From Alkalihalobacillus alcalophilus ATCC 27647 = CGMCC 1.3604 (GTDB lineage Bacteria; Bacillota; Bacilli; Bacillales; Bacillaceae_D), in contig NZ_ALPT02000011.1 of NCBI RefSeq assembly GCF_000292245.2, positions 1-64,000 of the forward strand: a stretch of 64,000 bases of DNA, read 5' to 3'. Both the position numbers and the translations under genes were made by a program. The notes under the pieces were generated by a model. The model was not told the DNA's origin. It saw nothing but the letters and a program-made list of their open reading frames with translations, and ran no database searches. This document shows positions 52,167-61,104 of this stretch, in pieces; position 1 is the first letter of the stretch; every line of letters starts with the position of its first letter.

Positions 52167-52184
52167 AATGAATATATATTCATT
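52167..52184 (-). promoter_or_regulatory. Perfect 18-bp TetR operator
   Basis: AATGAATATATATTCATT is a perfect palindrome, 20 bp before the TetR start, as expected for an autoregulatory operator. Confidence 0.75.
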
Positions 52185-52302
52185 ATAAAACCACTTATCC
52201 AAATGTCAACTAACCTTTTACCCATTAAGCTTTTTTTAGTAACTACCACCATTTGTCCGTAGCCACTTCCCTTTTTAAAGAAATGATGCTATACTGATCT
52301 AG

Positions 52303-52418
52303 CGATGAGCTAATTTGCATAAGACGAGATTGACATGCCTTAATGGCAGGCACAAATGTGGAGTGCCGTCTCTCGCCGCAAAACGCCAAAAAAGACGTCC
52401 GAATGGACGTCTTTTTTT
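52303..52418 (+). ncRNA. Candidate 116-nt small RNA with promoter and terminator
   Basis: An extended -10 TGCTATACT (TATACT 52290-52295) precedes a stretch without a reading frame. It can fold with inner stems GCC/GGC and GGCAC/GTGCC closed by CGAGA/TCTCG, and ends in a perfect GACGTCC/GGACGTC hairpin with GAAT loop and seven T (52394-52418). No -35 is clear. No gene follows on the + strand within 1 kb, so it is more likely a trans-acting RNA than a leader. No family recognised. Strand is chosen from the promoter; the terminator works on both strands. Confidence 0.5.
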
Positions 52419-52473
52419 CATTATTCTTAAGTAATCGAGCTTGCTGATTTACACAAAATATAACCTGCCTTAT

Positions 52474-52578
52474 TTAACTTTTGTCTCTTAAAGCCTTTTT
52501 CGTAAATTCATATCCAAGCCCACTACTAGCTCCAGTTATAAACCATACCCTTAATTTATTCTTACTTGCAGATGTCAT
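52474..52578 (-). pseudogene. Relic of a short-chain dehydrogenase (N-terminal end)
   Basis: Thirty-four codons after a strong ribosome site (AGGGAGGAAG) encode MTSASKNKLRVWFITGASSG and LGYEFTKKALRD before TAA. The TGASSGLG is the SDR NAD(P) motif. The remaining 200 residues of the enzyme are missing, so it is truncated. Confidence 0.75.
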
Positions 52579-53065
52579 TATACATCTTCCTCCCTTTTAT
52601 AAAAAACACTTATTAACAAACAAAAAGCACAGGCAGCGGCCTATGCTCAACATAAATAAAATGAAACTTTAAGAGAATACCCATTATATTTACAACTCTT
52701 ACCTCAAAACGAATCATTGAATCGCTTCAAAAAATATTTGACAAAATGATCGAATATTGGTTGTAATGACTTAATGTAGGTAAACAAAAAAGAGGGTCAT
52801 TGAGCCTCTTTTTGCACCACATATAAATGGTTTTCCTCTAAAAGACAGATCAATTCTATTATCTCGGCATAAGCAGAGCCTTTGAACGTATTAAATTAAC
52901 GCTTCAAAGTTAGAATGATCGATCAAAAGGAAAACCTCCGTTCACTAAAGTTACCTAAACTTCAACAGTAATTACAACAACCGTCAACCCCATTTAAGAA
53001 TCGGCTAATAAAAACCTCCTTCAATATAATCGGAAACATCTACCGCTCGTTCCTTTATCAAAAAA
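52579..53065. other. Gene-free stretch with terminator and inverted repeat
   Basis: A terminator-like hairpin (AAAAAGAGG ... CCTCTTTTT) lies at 52785-52813. Downstream, GGTTTTCCT and AGGAAAACC (about 52829-52837 and 52929-52937) form a loose long inverted repeat. A minus-strand stretch of 32 codons (KGSAYAEIIELICLLEENHL) is open but not recognised. No gene is supported. Confidence 0.4.
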
Positions 53066-53470
53066 TCACCTTATCCCCATCACAGCCCCAAAATATTGCT
53101 GGCCGATTGTAAAACAAATAAACGCACATAATTCACTAATTTCCTTATCGGAAAAACCTTCTTTTAACACAGCAAACATCGGCTCTGACATCTTTCCATT
53201 TTGTTTGACTACCACCTCAGCAAACCCGACGGCTAATGACGTTTTTTCATCAAAAATAGCTGTATTTGGTCCACCTTTTGCCTTGCAGTATTCACAATGA
53301 TTTTGCTGCGCAAGACTTCTTCGTACTTGTTCTTTTAGTTGAGCAGATAAACTACCGTCCTTTTCAAGTTCATCTCCTAAATCGGTCCATTTAGTTAATA
53401 TATTTCGATTATGACCAAGCAGTTGTTGGAACGATGTTTGACCGTATGCAGATTTTTTTATTCTATCCAC
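53066..53470 (-). CDS. Carboxymuconolactone-decarboxylase (AhpD-like) family protein
   Basis: The protein (134 residues) has a CEYC redox pair in QQNHCEYCKAKGG, typical of AhpD-like alkyl hydroperoxidase or CMD proteins. It may act in peroxide defence. The start is a GTG seven bases after AAAGGAGG; a longer frame adds 12 codons. Divergent from an Lrp regulator. Confidence 0.8.
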   Translation of the reverse strand: MDRIKKSAYGQTSFQQLLGHNRNILTKWTDLGDELEKDGSLSAQLKEQVRRSLAQQNHCEYCKAKGGPNTAIFDEKTSLAVGFAEVVVKQNGKMSEPMFAVLKEGFSDKEISELCAFICFTIGQQYFGAVMGIR

Positions 53471-53593
53471 TTCATCTCCTCCTTTAATACATCTAAATAT
53501 AATCAATATAAAGTTGTTTCTCTATAAAGTTTTTAAGGTATTATGTATGTATACTTAAATATTTCAAGGAAATGAGAGGTATCAGCATTAAAA

Positions 53594-54007
53594 ATGAAAA
53601 TTGATGAAATAGATAAAAAAATCATTGAGGAACTAATGACAAACAGTCGTATATCAATGACTGAATTGGGGAAAAGAGTAAGTTTGTCATCACCAACTGT
53701 TACAGAAAGAGTTAGACAAATGGAATACTATGGCCTCATAAAAAAATATACGTTAGAAGTCGATTATGAGAAGTTAGGACTCCCCGTACAATGTATCATT
53801 GAAGCCACGATAAAAAATGGAGAATATCAACGATTTAAAACTTATATTAAGCAACTACCTAATGTTGAATTCTGTTACCGAATAGCTGGAAATTCTTGTT
53901 TTATGCTTAAAATGCATTTTGAGAAAATCGGTGATGTTGAACAATTTATTGATAATGTCAATCCACTTGCTCACACCTCGACCTATTTTATTTTCTCCAA
54001 GGTTTGA
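53594..54007 (+). CDS. Lrp/AsnC family regulator
   Basis: The protein (137 residues) has the Lrp DNA-binding start (IDEIDKKIIEELMTNSRISM) and a ligand-binding RAM domain (VEFCYRIAGNSCFMLKMHFE). The ribosome site GAGAGG is 13 bases upstream, so the start is uncertain. It probably controls the divergent CMD gene. Amino acid effector expected. Confidence 0.86.
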   Translation: MKIDEIDKKIIEELMTNSRISMTELGKRVSLSSPTVTERVRQMEYYGLIKKYTLEVDYEKLGLPVQCIIEATIKNGEYQRFKTYIKQLPNVEFCYRIAGNSCFMLKMHFEKIGDVEQFIDNVNPLAHTSTYFIFSKV

Positions 54008-54062
54008 TAGAGTTAACTAATGAGGCCATTGAAAAAGTCTTGTTAGTTAGAATAGGTTTGGA

Positions 54063-54132
54063 GCATGTAGCTTACCGCCAGCTACATGCCACAGCAATCG
54101 TGGGTGAGTCGGGAGCCTCCGGGGCTTCTCAC
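54063..54132. repeat. GC-rich double hairpin, repeat-like
   Basis: First hairpin GCATGTAGCT / AGCTACATGC (54063-54089); second GTGAG...CTCAC with AGCC/GGCT inside (54104-54132). GC-rich compared with its surroundings and immediately beyond the truncated hydrolase gene, so it may be the footprint of a mobile element. Confidence 0.55.
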
Positions 54133-54160
54133 TTGCTCTATTTTGGATGAGTTTCTTACG

Positions 54161-54730
54161 TCATAATCTTTCTGCCTTTTTGCCAGCACAAATGACTTTT
54201 AAAGGGATATTACTCTTCTGTTCAACCCGATCTTTTAGCTGCTGCAAACTCTCCATGAACTCATCATAATTTCCTTCAATCGTAAACTGCTGGTTATATG
54301 TGGCTTGAAACTGGTGCGACATCGTCGGAAGAAATCTTTCTTTATAAAGCTCCGGTGTTGAATCAATCAAAACTAATCCTCCCACTTTATGAGGATAAGT
54401 AGAAGCAAATAATCTTGCATTTACACCACCAAATGAATGACCTACTAATATGTATGGAAGTTCAATATCAAGGTAGTTTAGGAGTGAATTCAACTCCTCT
54501 ACCATCTGCAGACTCGTCCTAGGATGGCCGCTTTTTTCACTTTTCCCTAACCCAGCCCTATCATAAACAAGAACATTTGCCAATTCAGATAATTCATTCA
54601 CGATACTATCCCAAGTCGTCGAATTATCACCATAACCAGCTTCCATAATGATAGTTGGCTTGTGTTCGTGATTTTTATATAACTTCACAAATAAATGAGT
54701 GTCGTTTACTGGAACAATGATTTCTTTCAC
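54161..54730 (-). pseudogene. Alpha/beta hydrolase truncated at the C-terminus
   Basis: The protein (189 residues) has the Ser nucleophile in LVGHSFGGVN (about residue 96) and SELANVLVYDRAGLGKSEKS, but ends at CAGKKAERL where family members continue about 70 residues to the catalytic His. It stops at the GC-rich double hairpin (54063-54132). The catalytic His is therefore lost, and the protein is probably inactive. Confidence 0.78.
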
Positions 54731-54783
54731 CTAATTATGGTTTTGTTTAGGCATTTCATTCCTCCTATAAGAACTATGACAAA

Positions 54784-54812
54784 AAAGCCTGACATAGTAA
54801 AAATCAGGCTCA
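54784..54812 (-). terminator. Terminator after the iron permease
   Basis: AGCCTGA / TCAGGCT stem (54786-54792 and 54804-54810) followed on the minus strand by six T. Confidence 0.75.
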
Positions 54813-54818
54813 ATTAAG

Positions 54819-56498
54819 TCAATATTTCTTTAATAAATATCGTAATGGAATAATAGACACGATGACGATTAATAAAGCGGCTGGTGCTGCCATATGATAA
54901 ATCGCTTCACTCGCTTCCACCCAAATCCTAACAGCTAACGTGTCAAAACCTGGTGGCCTTAATAATAATGTTGCTGGTAATTCTTTAATGCTACTAACAA
55001 AAACTAATGCTCCACCAGCCAAAATACCTGGCAAAATCGATGGAATAATGACTTTAATTAACACTTTCCATGGCGGATGCCCTAGACTCCTTGCCGCTTC
55101 GTCCATTCGTGGTGATAATAGACTCAATGAGGCATCTGTTGATTGCATAGCTTGCGGTAAGAAACGAATTACAAAAGCAAAAGCAATCAAATAATAGGTA
55201 TTATAAAGAACTGGTATATGATTATTAAATATAAAAATAATCCCTAGTGCCACAATTACTCCTGGAAGAGCATAACCTGCATAACTAATTTTTTCAATAA
55301 AATAAGAAACTCTAGATGGATATCTGGATCGTAAATAAACGACTGGTAAAGCCATAATCATACAAATAATTGCAGCTAATCCTGAAACTTTGATGCTATT
55401 CCAAGCATACATCCAAAAATTCGCATTTAATGCCCCTTCTTGAATTCCTAAGACAGACCAGTATATAAGCACACCAATTGGTAAAACAACTGAGATTATA
55501 AATATAAACCAGACAAACAATGTAGCGAACCATTTCCATTTTCCAAGTGGAAGATTATCGGTCTCTTTAAAAGAATTACTTGATTGATGATAAGATTGTT
55601 TCTTTTTTGACTTTGCTTCAATCCAGAGAATAATTAATGTCAAACCGATTAAAACAACGCTTAAAACAGTCGCTGACACATTATCGTAACTCCCCATTTG
55701 ATAGTAGATCGCAGCGGTAAATGTTGTATACCTCATCATCGCAATTGCCCCAAAATCAGACAAAACATATAAAGCGATCAGAATAGCTCCCGCTCCTATA
55801 GCCGGTCTTAAAAAGGGCAGATTAACTTTCCAAAAAACTTGCCATGTTGATAATCCTTGCGACCGTGCAACCTCTTCAAAGTTACGGTTCATCTTTCTGA
55901 TAGACGCACTTGCAATCAGGAAAACGTATGGGTATGTAAATAGAGTTAACACTAAAAAGATGCCCGTAAATGAATAAATATTAAAAGAATATTCACCAAT
56001 AAGATTTACTAACCAATCATGTGACTCCCATTCCCGTGCAACCCAACCTCTAGGGCCAAAGACAATAATATACGTTACAGCTCCAACATACGGGGGAATA
56101 ACAAGAGGTAAAGCTAAGAGCCATTGCCACATTTTCCTGCCTGGTAAAGAAGTTCGATTAACAAGCCATGCTAAGGCCACTCCAATAACGACAGCGGCAA
56201 ATGTTACACTTACCGTCAAACTTAATGTATTCCAAATTAATCGTGGAATCCTCGAATCTAATAAGCTTATCCAACGATCGGCCCCTGCAAATAATGACAT
56301 CCCAATTACATAAAGGACCGGAATCGCCATCATAATAGCCGTTACGACGGCAAACATAAATAGAATGCCTCCAGGTTTGCTCCCTTTTTTCCCTAATACA
56401 AACTCTTTAATTGAAAAACGGCGAGAGGATGGAGATAAAATATCCCCATCCTTAGTTTCTTGCTTATGTTGTTTATCATTGTTTTCATGATGACTCAT
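54819..56498 (-). CDS. Fe(III) ABC transporter permease (FbpB/AfuB type)
   Basis: The protein (559 residues) is two fused MetI-type permease domains with 12 membrane segments. The cytoplasmic loops EVARSQGLSTWQVFWKVNLP and EAARSLGHPPWKVLIKVIIP are the EAA motifs that contact the ATPase. It moves ferric iron from the binding protein across the membrane. It follows the binding-protein gene by 31 bases; a Fur box lies upstream of that gene. Confidence 0.9.
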   Translation of the reverse strand: MSHHENNDKQHKQETKDGDILSPSSRRFSIKEFVLGKKGSKPGGILFMFAVVTAIMMAIPVLYVIGMSLFAGADRWISLLDSRIPRLIWNTLSLTVSVTFAAVVIGVALAWLVNRTSLPGRKMWQWLLALPLVIPPYVGAVTYIIVFGPRGWVAREWESHDWLVNLIGEYSFNIYSFTGIFLVLTLFTYPYVFLIASASIRKMNRNFEEVARSQGLSTWQVFWKVNLPFLRPAIGAGAILIALYVLSDFGAIAMMRYTTFTAAIYYQMGSYDNVSATVLSVVLIGLTLIILWIEAKSKKKQSYHQSSNSFKETDNLPLGKWKWFATLFVWFIFIISVVLPIGVLIYWSVLGIQEGALNANFWMYAWNSIKVSGLAAIICMIMALPVVYLRSRYPSRVSYFIEKISYAGYALPGVIVALGIIFIFNNHIPVLYNTYYLIAFAFVIRFLPQAMQSTDASLSLLSPRMDEAARSLGHPPWKVLIKVIIPSILPGILAGGALVFVSSIKELPATLLLRPPGFDTLAVRIWVEASEAIYHMAAPAALLIVIVSIIPLRYLLKKY

Positions 56499-56529
56499 CT
56501 TGATACAACTCCTACTCGCCTTATCTTTA

Positions 56530-57630
56530 TTATAGATCTAAATCCAGACCAGATTCCTCGATTAAATTACGTGTATCTTCCCATACTTCCCCTAAGTCAC
56601 GTAAAGGCATATCATGTGTTTTATAATCAGAAATCGTCGCTGCACCTTCAATTGCTTCAACATTAGGATTAATTGGTACTTCTAAAGATTCATAAGAGAA
56701 TTCACGTTGATTCTCTTCTTCAAGAATCCAATCTAAAAATACTTCAGCACTCTTTGCATTTGGAGCTCCTTGAACTAAACCTACTCCTGCTGCATTTACT
56801 ACCGCACCCATTTCTCCTTCACCTTGGTCTGGGTAAATAACACCAACATTATTATCAGTTGGCTCTTGTAGTTGTTGGTGGAAGTAATAGTTATTTACTA
56901 AACCAAACTTAAACTCTCCAGCTCCAACGGCACGACGGATATCTCCATGGCCTTGTAAAATCGCACCAGCATTTTCTTGAACGGCGCTGATCCAGTCTTT
57001 TGTTTTCTCATCGCCCCACTCATTACGAAGCGCAGAAACATGTCCTATCATCGCACCATTTCCACCACGTGTAATTGCGAAATCTCCTGACCATTCAGGG
57101 TTAGTTAATTCTTCAATTGTTTTTGGCATTTCTTCTTCTGTAATCAAGTCTTTATTATACATTAACACACGTGTACGAGCAGATAATGCAAACCAAGAGT
57201 TATCCTCGGCACGGTAAATTTCTTCGATTGATTCAATATTTTCTGGGTTTGAACCTTCAAGTAACCCTTCTAATCTTAAATTTTCTAATGCCCCAATATC
57301 ATTAGAGATAAAGATATCCGCTTGAACGTTGCTAGCTTCTCCTTTAATACGATTTACAGCATTATCACCGGCATGAAGAGCTTGTACTTCAATTCCCGTT
57401 TCTTCTGTAAATTTCTCTAACAATGAATTAACAAAATTTTCATTTCTAGAAGAATAAACAACCAATTCTCCTGTATCCTCTGCAACAACCTCTTCATTTG
57501 CATCAGATTCTGTTCCTTCTGATGAAGCGTTGTCATTGCCTTCACTGCTGTCTTCGTTTCCGCACGCAACTAAAGCAAAAATAAATAATACGATAATAGA
57601 TAGTAATACTAGCTTGTTTTTCTTAAACAC
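56530..57630 (-). CDS. Fe(III) ABC transporter substrate-binding lipoprotein
   Basis: The lipoprotein (366 residues) has signal LLSIIVLFIFALVACGNEDS, with the lipobox Cys at about residue 23, and an acidic linker. The mature part resembles ferric-binding proteins FbpA/FutA (LVVYSSRNENFVNSLLEKFT, VNNYYFHQQL with the two tyrosines). It captures Fe(III) outside. Start at GTG seven bases after GGAGGTG. A perfect Fur box stands 35 bp upstream. Confidence 0.9.
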   Translation of the reverse strand: MFKKNKLVLLSIIVLFIFALVACGNEDSSEGNDNASSEGTESDANEEVVAEDTGELVVYSSRNENFVNSLLEKFTEETGIEVQALHAGDNAVNRIKGEASNVQADIFISNDIGALENLRLEGLLEGSNPENIESIEEIYRAEDNSWFALSARTRVLMYNKDLITEEEMPKTIEELTNPEWSGDFAITRGGNGAMIGHVSALRNEWGDEKTKDWISAVQENAGAILQGHGDIRRAVGAGEFKFGLVNNYYFHQQLQEPTDNNVGVIYPDQGEGEMGAVVNAAGVGLVQGAPNAKSAEVFLDWILEEENQREFSYESLEVPINPNVEAIEGAATISDYKTHDMPLRDLGEVWEDTRNLIEESGLDLDL

Positions 57631-57664
57631 TAAATGGCACCTCCGAAAAGTTTAAAATCCTATT

Positions 57665-57683
57665 GATAATGATTATCATTATC
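57665..57683 (-). promoter_or_regulatory. Fur box, iron binding-protein operon
   Basis: GATAATGATTATCATTATC is a perfect match to the Fur consensus palindrome, upstream of the binding protein and permease genes. Confidence 0.92.
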
Positions 57684-57818
57684 AATGACTTCTTTAATAT
57701 ACCTAGTTTTTCGAAGTATGTCAACAACATTTTGAAAATAGTTTACATCATACTATAAAAATATACTCTTTATAGTGGGCTTGAGAAAAGCCCCTTCTAC
57801 GTAGGGACTTTCTCTTCT

Positions 57819-58877
57819 TTATGCCTCCACCAATGCTACCGATTCAGGTTTGATATTAAAAGAAATATTTGCATCAAGCTCAATTTCTTGTTCTACAGGT
57901 GCATATAAAATCATCGTTTCATTTAAAGCGCTCTCATTGCCTAACACCACTTCTAGCTCCTGATATTCGCCGCTATAAGTCACTTTACTGACTCTACCAG
58001 AATAATAACCATCCTCTACTAATAAACATCCTTCTGGACGAATCGAAATCTGCACATTATCAATAACTTCTGACAATTGATTAGATAATGAAATACGTCC
58101 AATATATGTATCTACATGTTTCATATCTGGACAGATTTTCCCTTGTAACAAATTCGTTTTCCCTAAAAATTGAGCGACAAAACAATTTTTAGGACAGCGG
58201 TACATTTCTCGTGGTGAAGCGATTTGTTGAATGATTCCTTGATTCATGACAACGACTCGATCGGATACAGCAAATGCATCTTTTTGATCGTGAGTAACGA
58301 TAATAGCTGTCGTGTTCGCTTTTCTTAATATAGCCGTAACATCGTATCGCATTTTTTCCCGAAGTCCAGCATCTAAATTACTAAAAGGCTCATCCATTAA
58401 AACTACATGCGGCTTTGGAGCAAGTGCTCTAGCTAATGCGACTCGTTGTTGTTGCCCACCCGATAATTCACTTGGATAACGTTTCGCATATTCTAGTAGA
58501 CCAACTAACTCTAAAACTTCTTTTACCCTTTGTTTTTTCTCGAAAATTTTCCATTTATTTAAACCAAAAGCTACATTTTTTTCAATCGTCAAGTGCGGAA
58601 ATAATGCGTAATCTTGAAAGACCATTCCAATTCCACGCTTTTCTGGTGGGATATTTTCTTTGTTGTTATAAACATATTGACCATTAATTAAAATCGCTCC
58701 ATGTGAGGGAATTTCAAATCCTGCAATCATTCTTAGCATCGTCGTTTTTCCACAGCCACTTGGACCTAGTAAAGTTATAATTTCACCTTGCTCAATAGCA
58801 AGATTGACTTCGTTTACAGCAAGTTGATTCCCATTAGGAAATTGCTTACTTATATTCTGAAGGTGGATAAAGCTCAT
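57819..58877 (-). CDS. Fe(III) ABC transporter ATP-binding protein
   Basis: The protein (352 residues) has Walker A GPSGCGKTT, signature LSGGQQQRVALARAL, Walker B VVLMDEPFSNLD and a C-terminal TOBE-like part (GRVSKVTYSGEYQELEVVLG). It powers the permease. It has its own Fur box and lies upstream of the binding-protein gene. Start chosen at MSFIHLQ, after GAGGGGGA; longer frame adds 11 codons. Confidence 0.92.
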   Translation of the reverse strand: MSFIHLQNISKQFPNGNQLAVNEVNLAIEQGEIITLLGPSGCGKTTMLRMIAGFEIPSHGAILINGQYVYNNKENIPPEKRGIGMVFQDYALFPHLTIEKNVAFGLNKWKIFEKKQRVKEVLELVGLLEYAKRYPSELSGGQQQRVALARALAPKPHVVLMDEPFSNLDAGLREKMRYDVTAILRKANTTAIIVTHDQKDAFAVSDRVVVMNQGIIQQIASPREMYRCPKNCFVAQFLGKTNLLQGKICPDMKHVDTYIGRISLSNQLSEVIDNVQISIRPEGCLLVEDGYYSGRVSKVTYSGEYQELEVVLGNESALNETMILYAPVEQEIELDANISFNIKPESVALVEA

Positions 58878-58911
58878 GTTGTCGTTCCCCCTCATCCAAT
58901 TTATTAGCATT

Positions 58912-58930
58912 GATAATGAATATCATTCTG
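58912..58930 (-). promoter_or_regulatory. Fur box, ATP-binding protein gene
   Basis: GATAATGAATATCATTCTG matches the Fur palindrome at 15-16 of 19 positions, 35 bp before the ATPase start. Confidence 0.85.
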
Positions 58931-59112
58931 AATAATAATTGTAACATGTAAACAAAAAAAGGGTCAATGATCTCTATCGCAATAATTAGTCTCATCATGA
59001 ATAATTTGTACTAAATTATAGATTTTTGATATAGCTCAAACTATAAACTTATCGTTAAAACAACATAAAAAAGCCCCCTTCTCATTAATATGTTTCCAAA
59101 ATGAGAGAGAAC

Positions 59113-59676
59113 TTAGAGAATGCTCAACAAGTCTTGATTTGTCTCACGGAGAATGGGAGCAGAAAAAGCGTTAAGCTGATAAATGTATTTAGGTTTTGCT
59201 TCAATTATTAATTCTTTTTCTACTACTGAGGCTTCTTTTAGTTCACCTAGCCTTGTTGAAATAATCTTTGGTGTGGCCGTTTGAAGAAGCTGCTTGATTT
59301 CATTAAATTGGGTATAGTGATTTGAGATCGCCACTAAAATTGGCCAATTCCACATTTTGGTCGCTAAGACACCACACCCAAGCCTTTCTTCTGCTTCTGT
59401 AAGAATAAGTGCCACTTCTTTCATAAAACGACCTTTATCAGTCAGTCGATATTCAGGTAATAATGGATGATGGCGCTCATTAGGTGAAATGTATTGAATC
59501 AGGTTAGCTTCTGACATCAACTTCAGATTATTACTTAGTCTTGAGGGAGAGATTTGCAACTGGTTTTTTAAAGGAGTAAACCTACCACCAGTTTTCTCAA
59601 GATGAAGTAAAATTGGAATTGTCCATCTTCCAGAGAGCTCTTTCGTGATGTGCACCAGATAAGCAGCTTGCTCCAT
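59113..59676 (-). CDS. HxlR-type regulator
   Basis: The protein (187 residues) has a winged helix typical of HxlR (LSGRWTIPILLHLEKTGGRF, ISPSRLSNNLKLMSEANLI). The C-terminal half is extra and may bind a ligand. Its ATG overlaps the stop of the VOC gene by one base (TAATG), so the two are translationally coupled. Confidence 0.82.
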   Translation of the reverse strand: MEQAAYLVHITKELSGRWTIPILLHLEKTGGRFTPLKNQLQISPSRLSNNLKLMSEANLIQYISPNERHHPLLPEYRLTDKGRFMKEVALILTEAEERLGCGVLATKMWNWPILVAISNHYTQFNEIKQLLQTATPKIISTRLGELKEASVVEKELIIEAKPKYIYQLNAFSAPILRETNQDLLSIL

Positions 59677-60038
59677 TATATCCCCATTAATGTTTGTGAC
59701 AACTCAAGATTATGGCCATCTGGATCCTTAAAGGTCGTTAGTTTAACCAAGCCAGGAATCGTCGTAATCTCACTCGTAAACTCGATCCCTTTTTGGCTAA
59801 GCGCTTTCACTGCTGCCTCGATATCCTCAACCTCAAACACAACCGAAGCCTTAGTAGAGATAACCTCTACTGCCTCCGAAAAACCGATAAAACAATCCTT
59901 TGTATTTGTTTGCACGCACGCCATACCATTATCCTTATCCTGAAAATCCAACACAAACCCTAATTGCTCTGTATAAAATTGAATCGTTCGCTCCATATTA
60001 CTAACGTTATACCAAACCGTAAATCCAGACTTAAACAT
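59676..60038 (-). CDS. VOC family protein
   Basis: The protein (120 residues) has the VOC fold: FTVWYNVSNMERTIQFYTEQ at the start, VFEVEDIEAAVKALSQKGIE in the middle and FKDPDGHNLELSQT at the end. The end carries a metal-ligand Glu. It may bind or modify a small molecule. Upstream is a TACCG...CGGTA dyad in its promoter region (about 60059-60091), a candidate HxlR site. Confidence 0.87.
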   Translation of the reverse strand: MFKSGFTVWYNVSNMERTIQFYTEQLGFVLDFQDKDNGMACVQTNTKDCFIGFSEAVEVISTKASVVFEVEDIEAAVKALSQKGIEFTSEITTIPGLVKLTTFKDPDGHNLELSQTLMGI

Positions 60039-60177
60039 TGAATCACTCCTTACACCTTTGATACCGAAATTATACGAAGTATATATACGGTAGTAAATGA
60101 TAAGTCAGAAAATTTAAACTTAATCTAAACAAAAAAGAACGACCCATTTCAGCCGCCTTTTTAAACAATCATTTTAT

Positions 60178-60498
60178 TTACTTTTCCATTCTTAAGTAGT
60201 AGTTGTATTCCTCAATTTTTTGATTTTCCGGCAATAAACAGCTTTCAAATTGCTTAAATAGACTTTGAATCTCAGGTTCGATATTAATTTTGCTTAATCC
60301 TTCTTTATAATTTTCTTCACTTACATACTTTGAAAATTCCATCCATTTTGTTTTATCAGTTGTGCATTGTAAATACATAACTTCACAGTTTAAATGCTTC
60401 TTATATAGTTCAACAGCTCGATTTTGAATATTGAAATACTGTTCTACTTTATCTTCTTGAATAAAGAATTCATAGACTTTTACATACAACACTTTCAA
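60178..60498 (-). CDS. Antibiotic-biosynthesis-monooxygenase-fold protein
   Basis: The protein (106 residues) is a dimeric alpha-beta-barrel type small protein (LYVKVYEFFIQEDKVEQYFN, CEVMYLQCTTDKTKWMEFSK). Start is TTG six bases after AAAGGA; ATG two codons upstream is the alternative. It lies ten bases from the DinB relic and is probably co-transcribed. Function unclear. Confidence 0.6.
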   Translation of the reverse strand: MKVLYVKVYEFFIQEDKVEQYFNIQNRAVELYKKHLNCEVMYLQCTTDKTKWMEFSKYVSEENYKEGLSKINIEPEIQSLFKQFESCLLPENQKIEEYNYYLRMEK

Positions 60499-60508
60499 CC
60501 CCATTCCT

Positions 60509-61014
60509 TTAATTATGTCTAATATGGCTATTCGCCTTCAGTTTAATCCCTTTTTGGTTTAAAAAATGATCAATCTCCCTAAAGTGATGTAAATCATGTT
60601 CAATCAAGCCCTTGAAATATTGGTTAATTTTTAATCGACTGTTCCCTAATACCATTTCATCTTCCCATCGATTCGTTGGAATGTTATTCAATTCAAGCAA
60701 TAAATTTCTTCGAGTGTTAACAAAGTCCTTTATCGTCGCTTCTTTTTTTGGTTCCTTGCTTTGAAGGAAGACTTATCATTCATTTGATTGACATTAGGGC
60801 CCTTTGGAAAGTCTTCATCACTAAAAAAGTAAGGAATTCTCCTCTTTAAGACAAAATCGTCCCATGGTATGAAATGACCGATTATTTCAGCAACAGACCA
60901 TTTTCCATCCTGAATACATAACCTCCATTGATTATCTGTTAATTCATTTAATGATTCTACAAAAGAAATGGAATCATTATAATGTTTGAGAATTTCTTTT
61001 TTTATCTTCTCCAT
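60509..61014 (-). pseudogene. DinB-like protein broken by one frameshift
   Basis: The N-terminal frame (KKEILKHYNDSISFVESLNE, IQDGKWSVAEIIGHFIPWDD) runs to KKKRR and stops; the C-terminal frame (NNIPTNRWEDEMVLGNSRLK, LIEHDLHHFREIDHFLNQKG) starts 60700. The sequence KEPKKEATIKDFVNTRRNLL in the frame between joins them. One base lost in the TTCCTTCAAAG area (about 60755-60770) explains it. Metal His in GHF and HDLHH remain. DinB proteins are metal-dependent thiol S-transferases. Confidence 0.82.
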
Positions 61015-61104
61015 AAATTCACTCGCCTTCTTCGTAATTATCTATTAAAATTGTATACATTCTTTACTTAACAATCTACTAAATCATGAAAGGAATTTAT
61101 TTAG

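Noticed and set aside
52829..52937. Riboswitch in the GGTTTTCCT/AGGAAAACC repeat region
   Set aside because: The arms are far apart, no conserved riboswitch core is seen, and no gene follows closely in a fitting direction.
54819..56498. Two separate permease genes
   Set aside because: The frame is continuous with two EAA loops, so it is a fused FbpB-type permease rather than two genes.
57775..57815. Strong terminator after the iron ATPase gene
   Set aside because: The stem is present but lacks a T-run, so termination is not supported; partial read-through remains possible.
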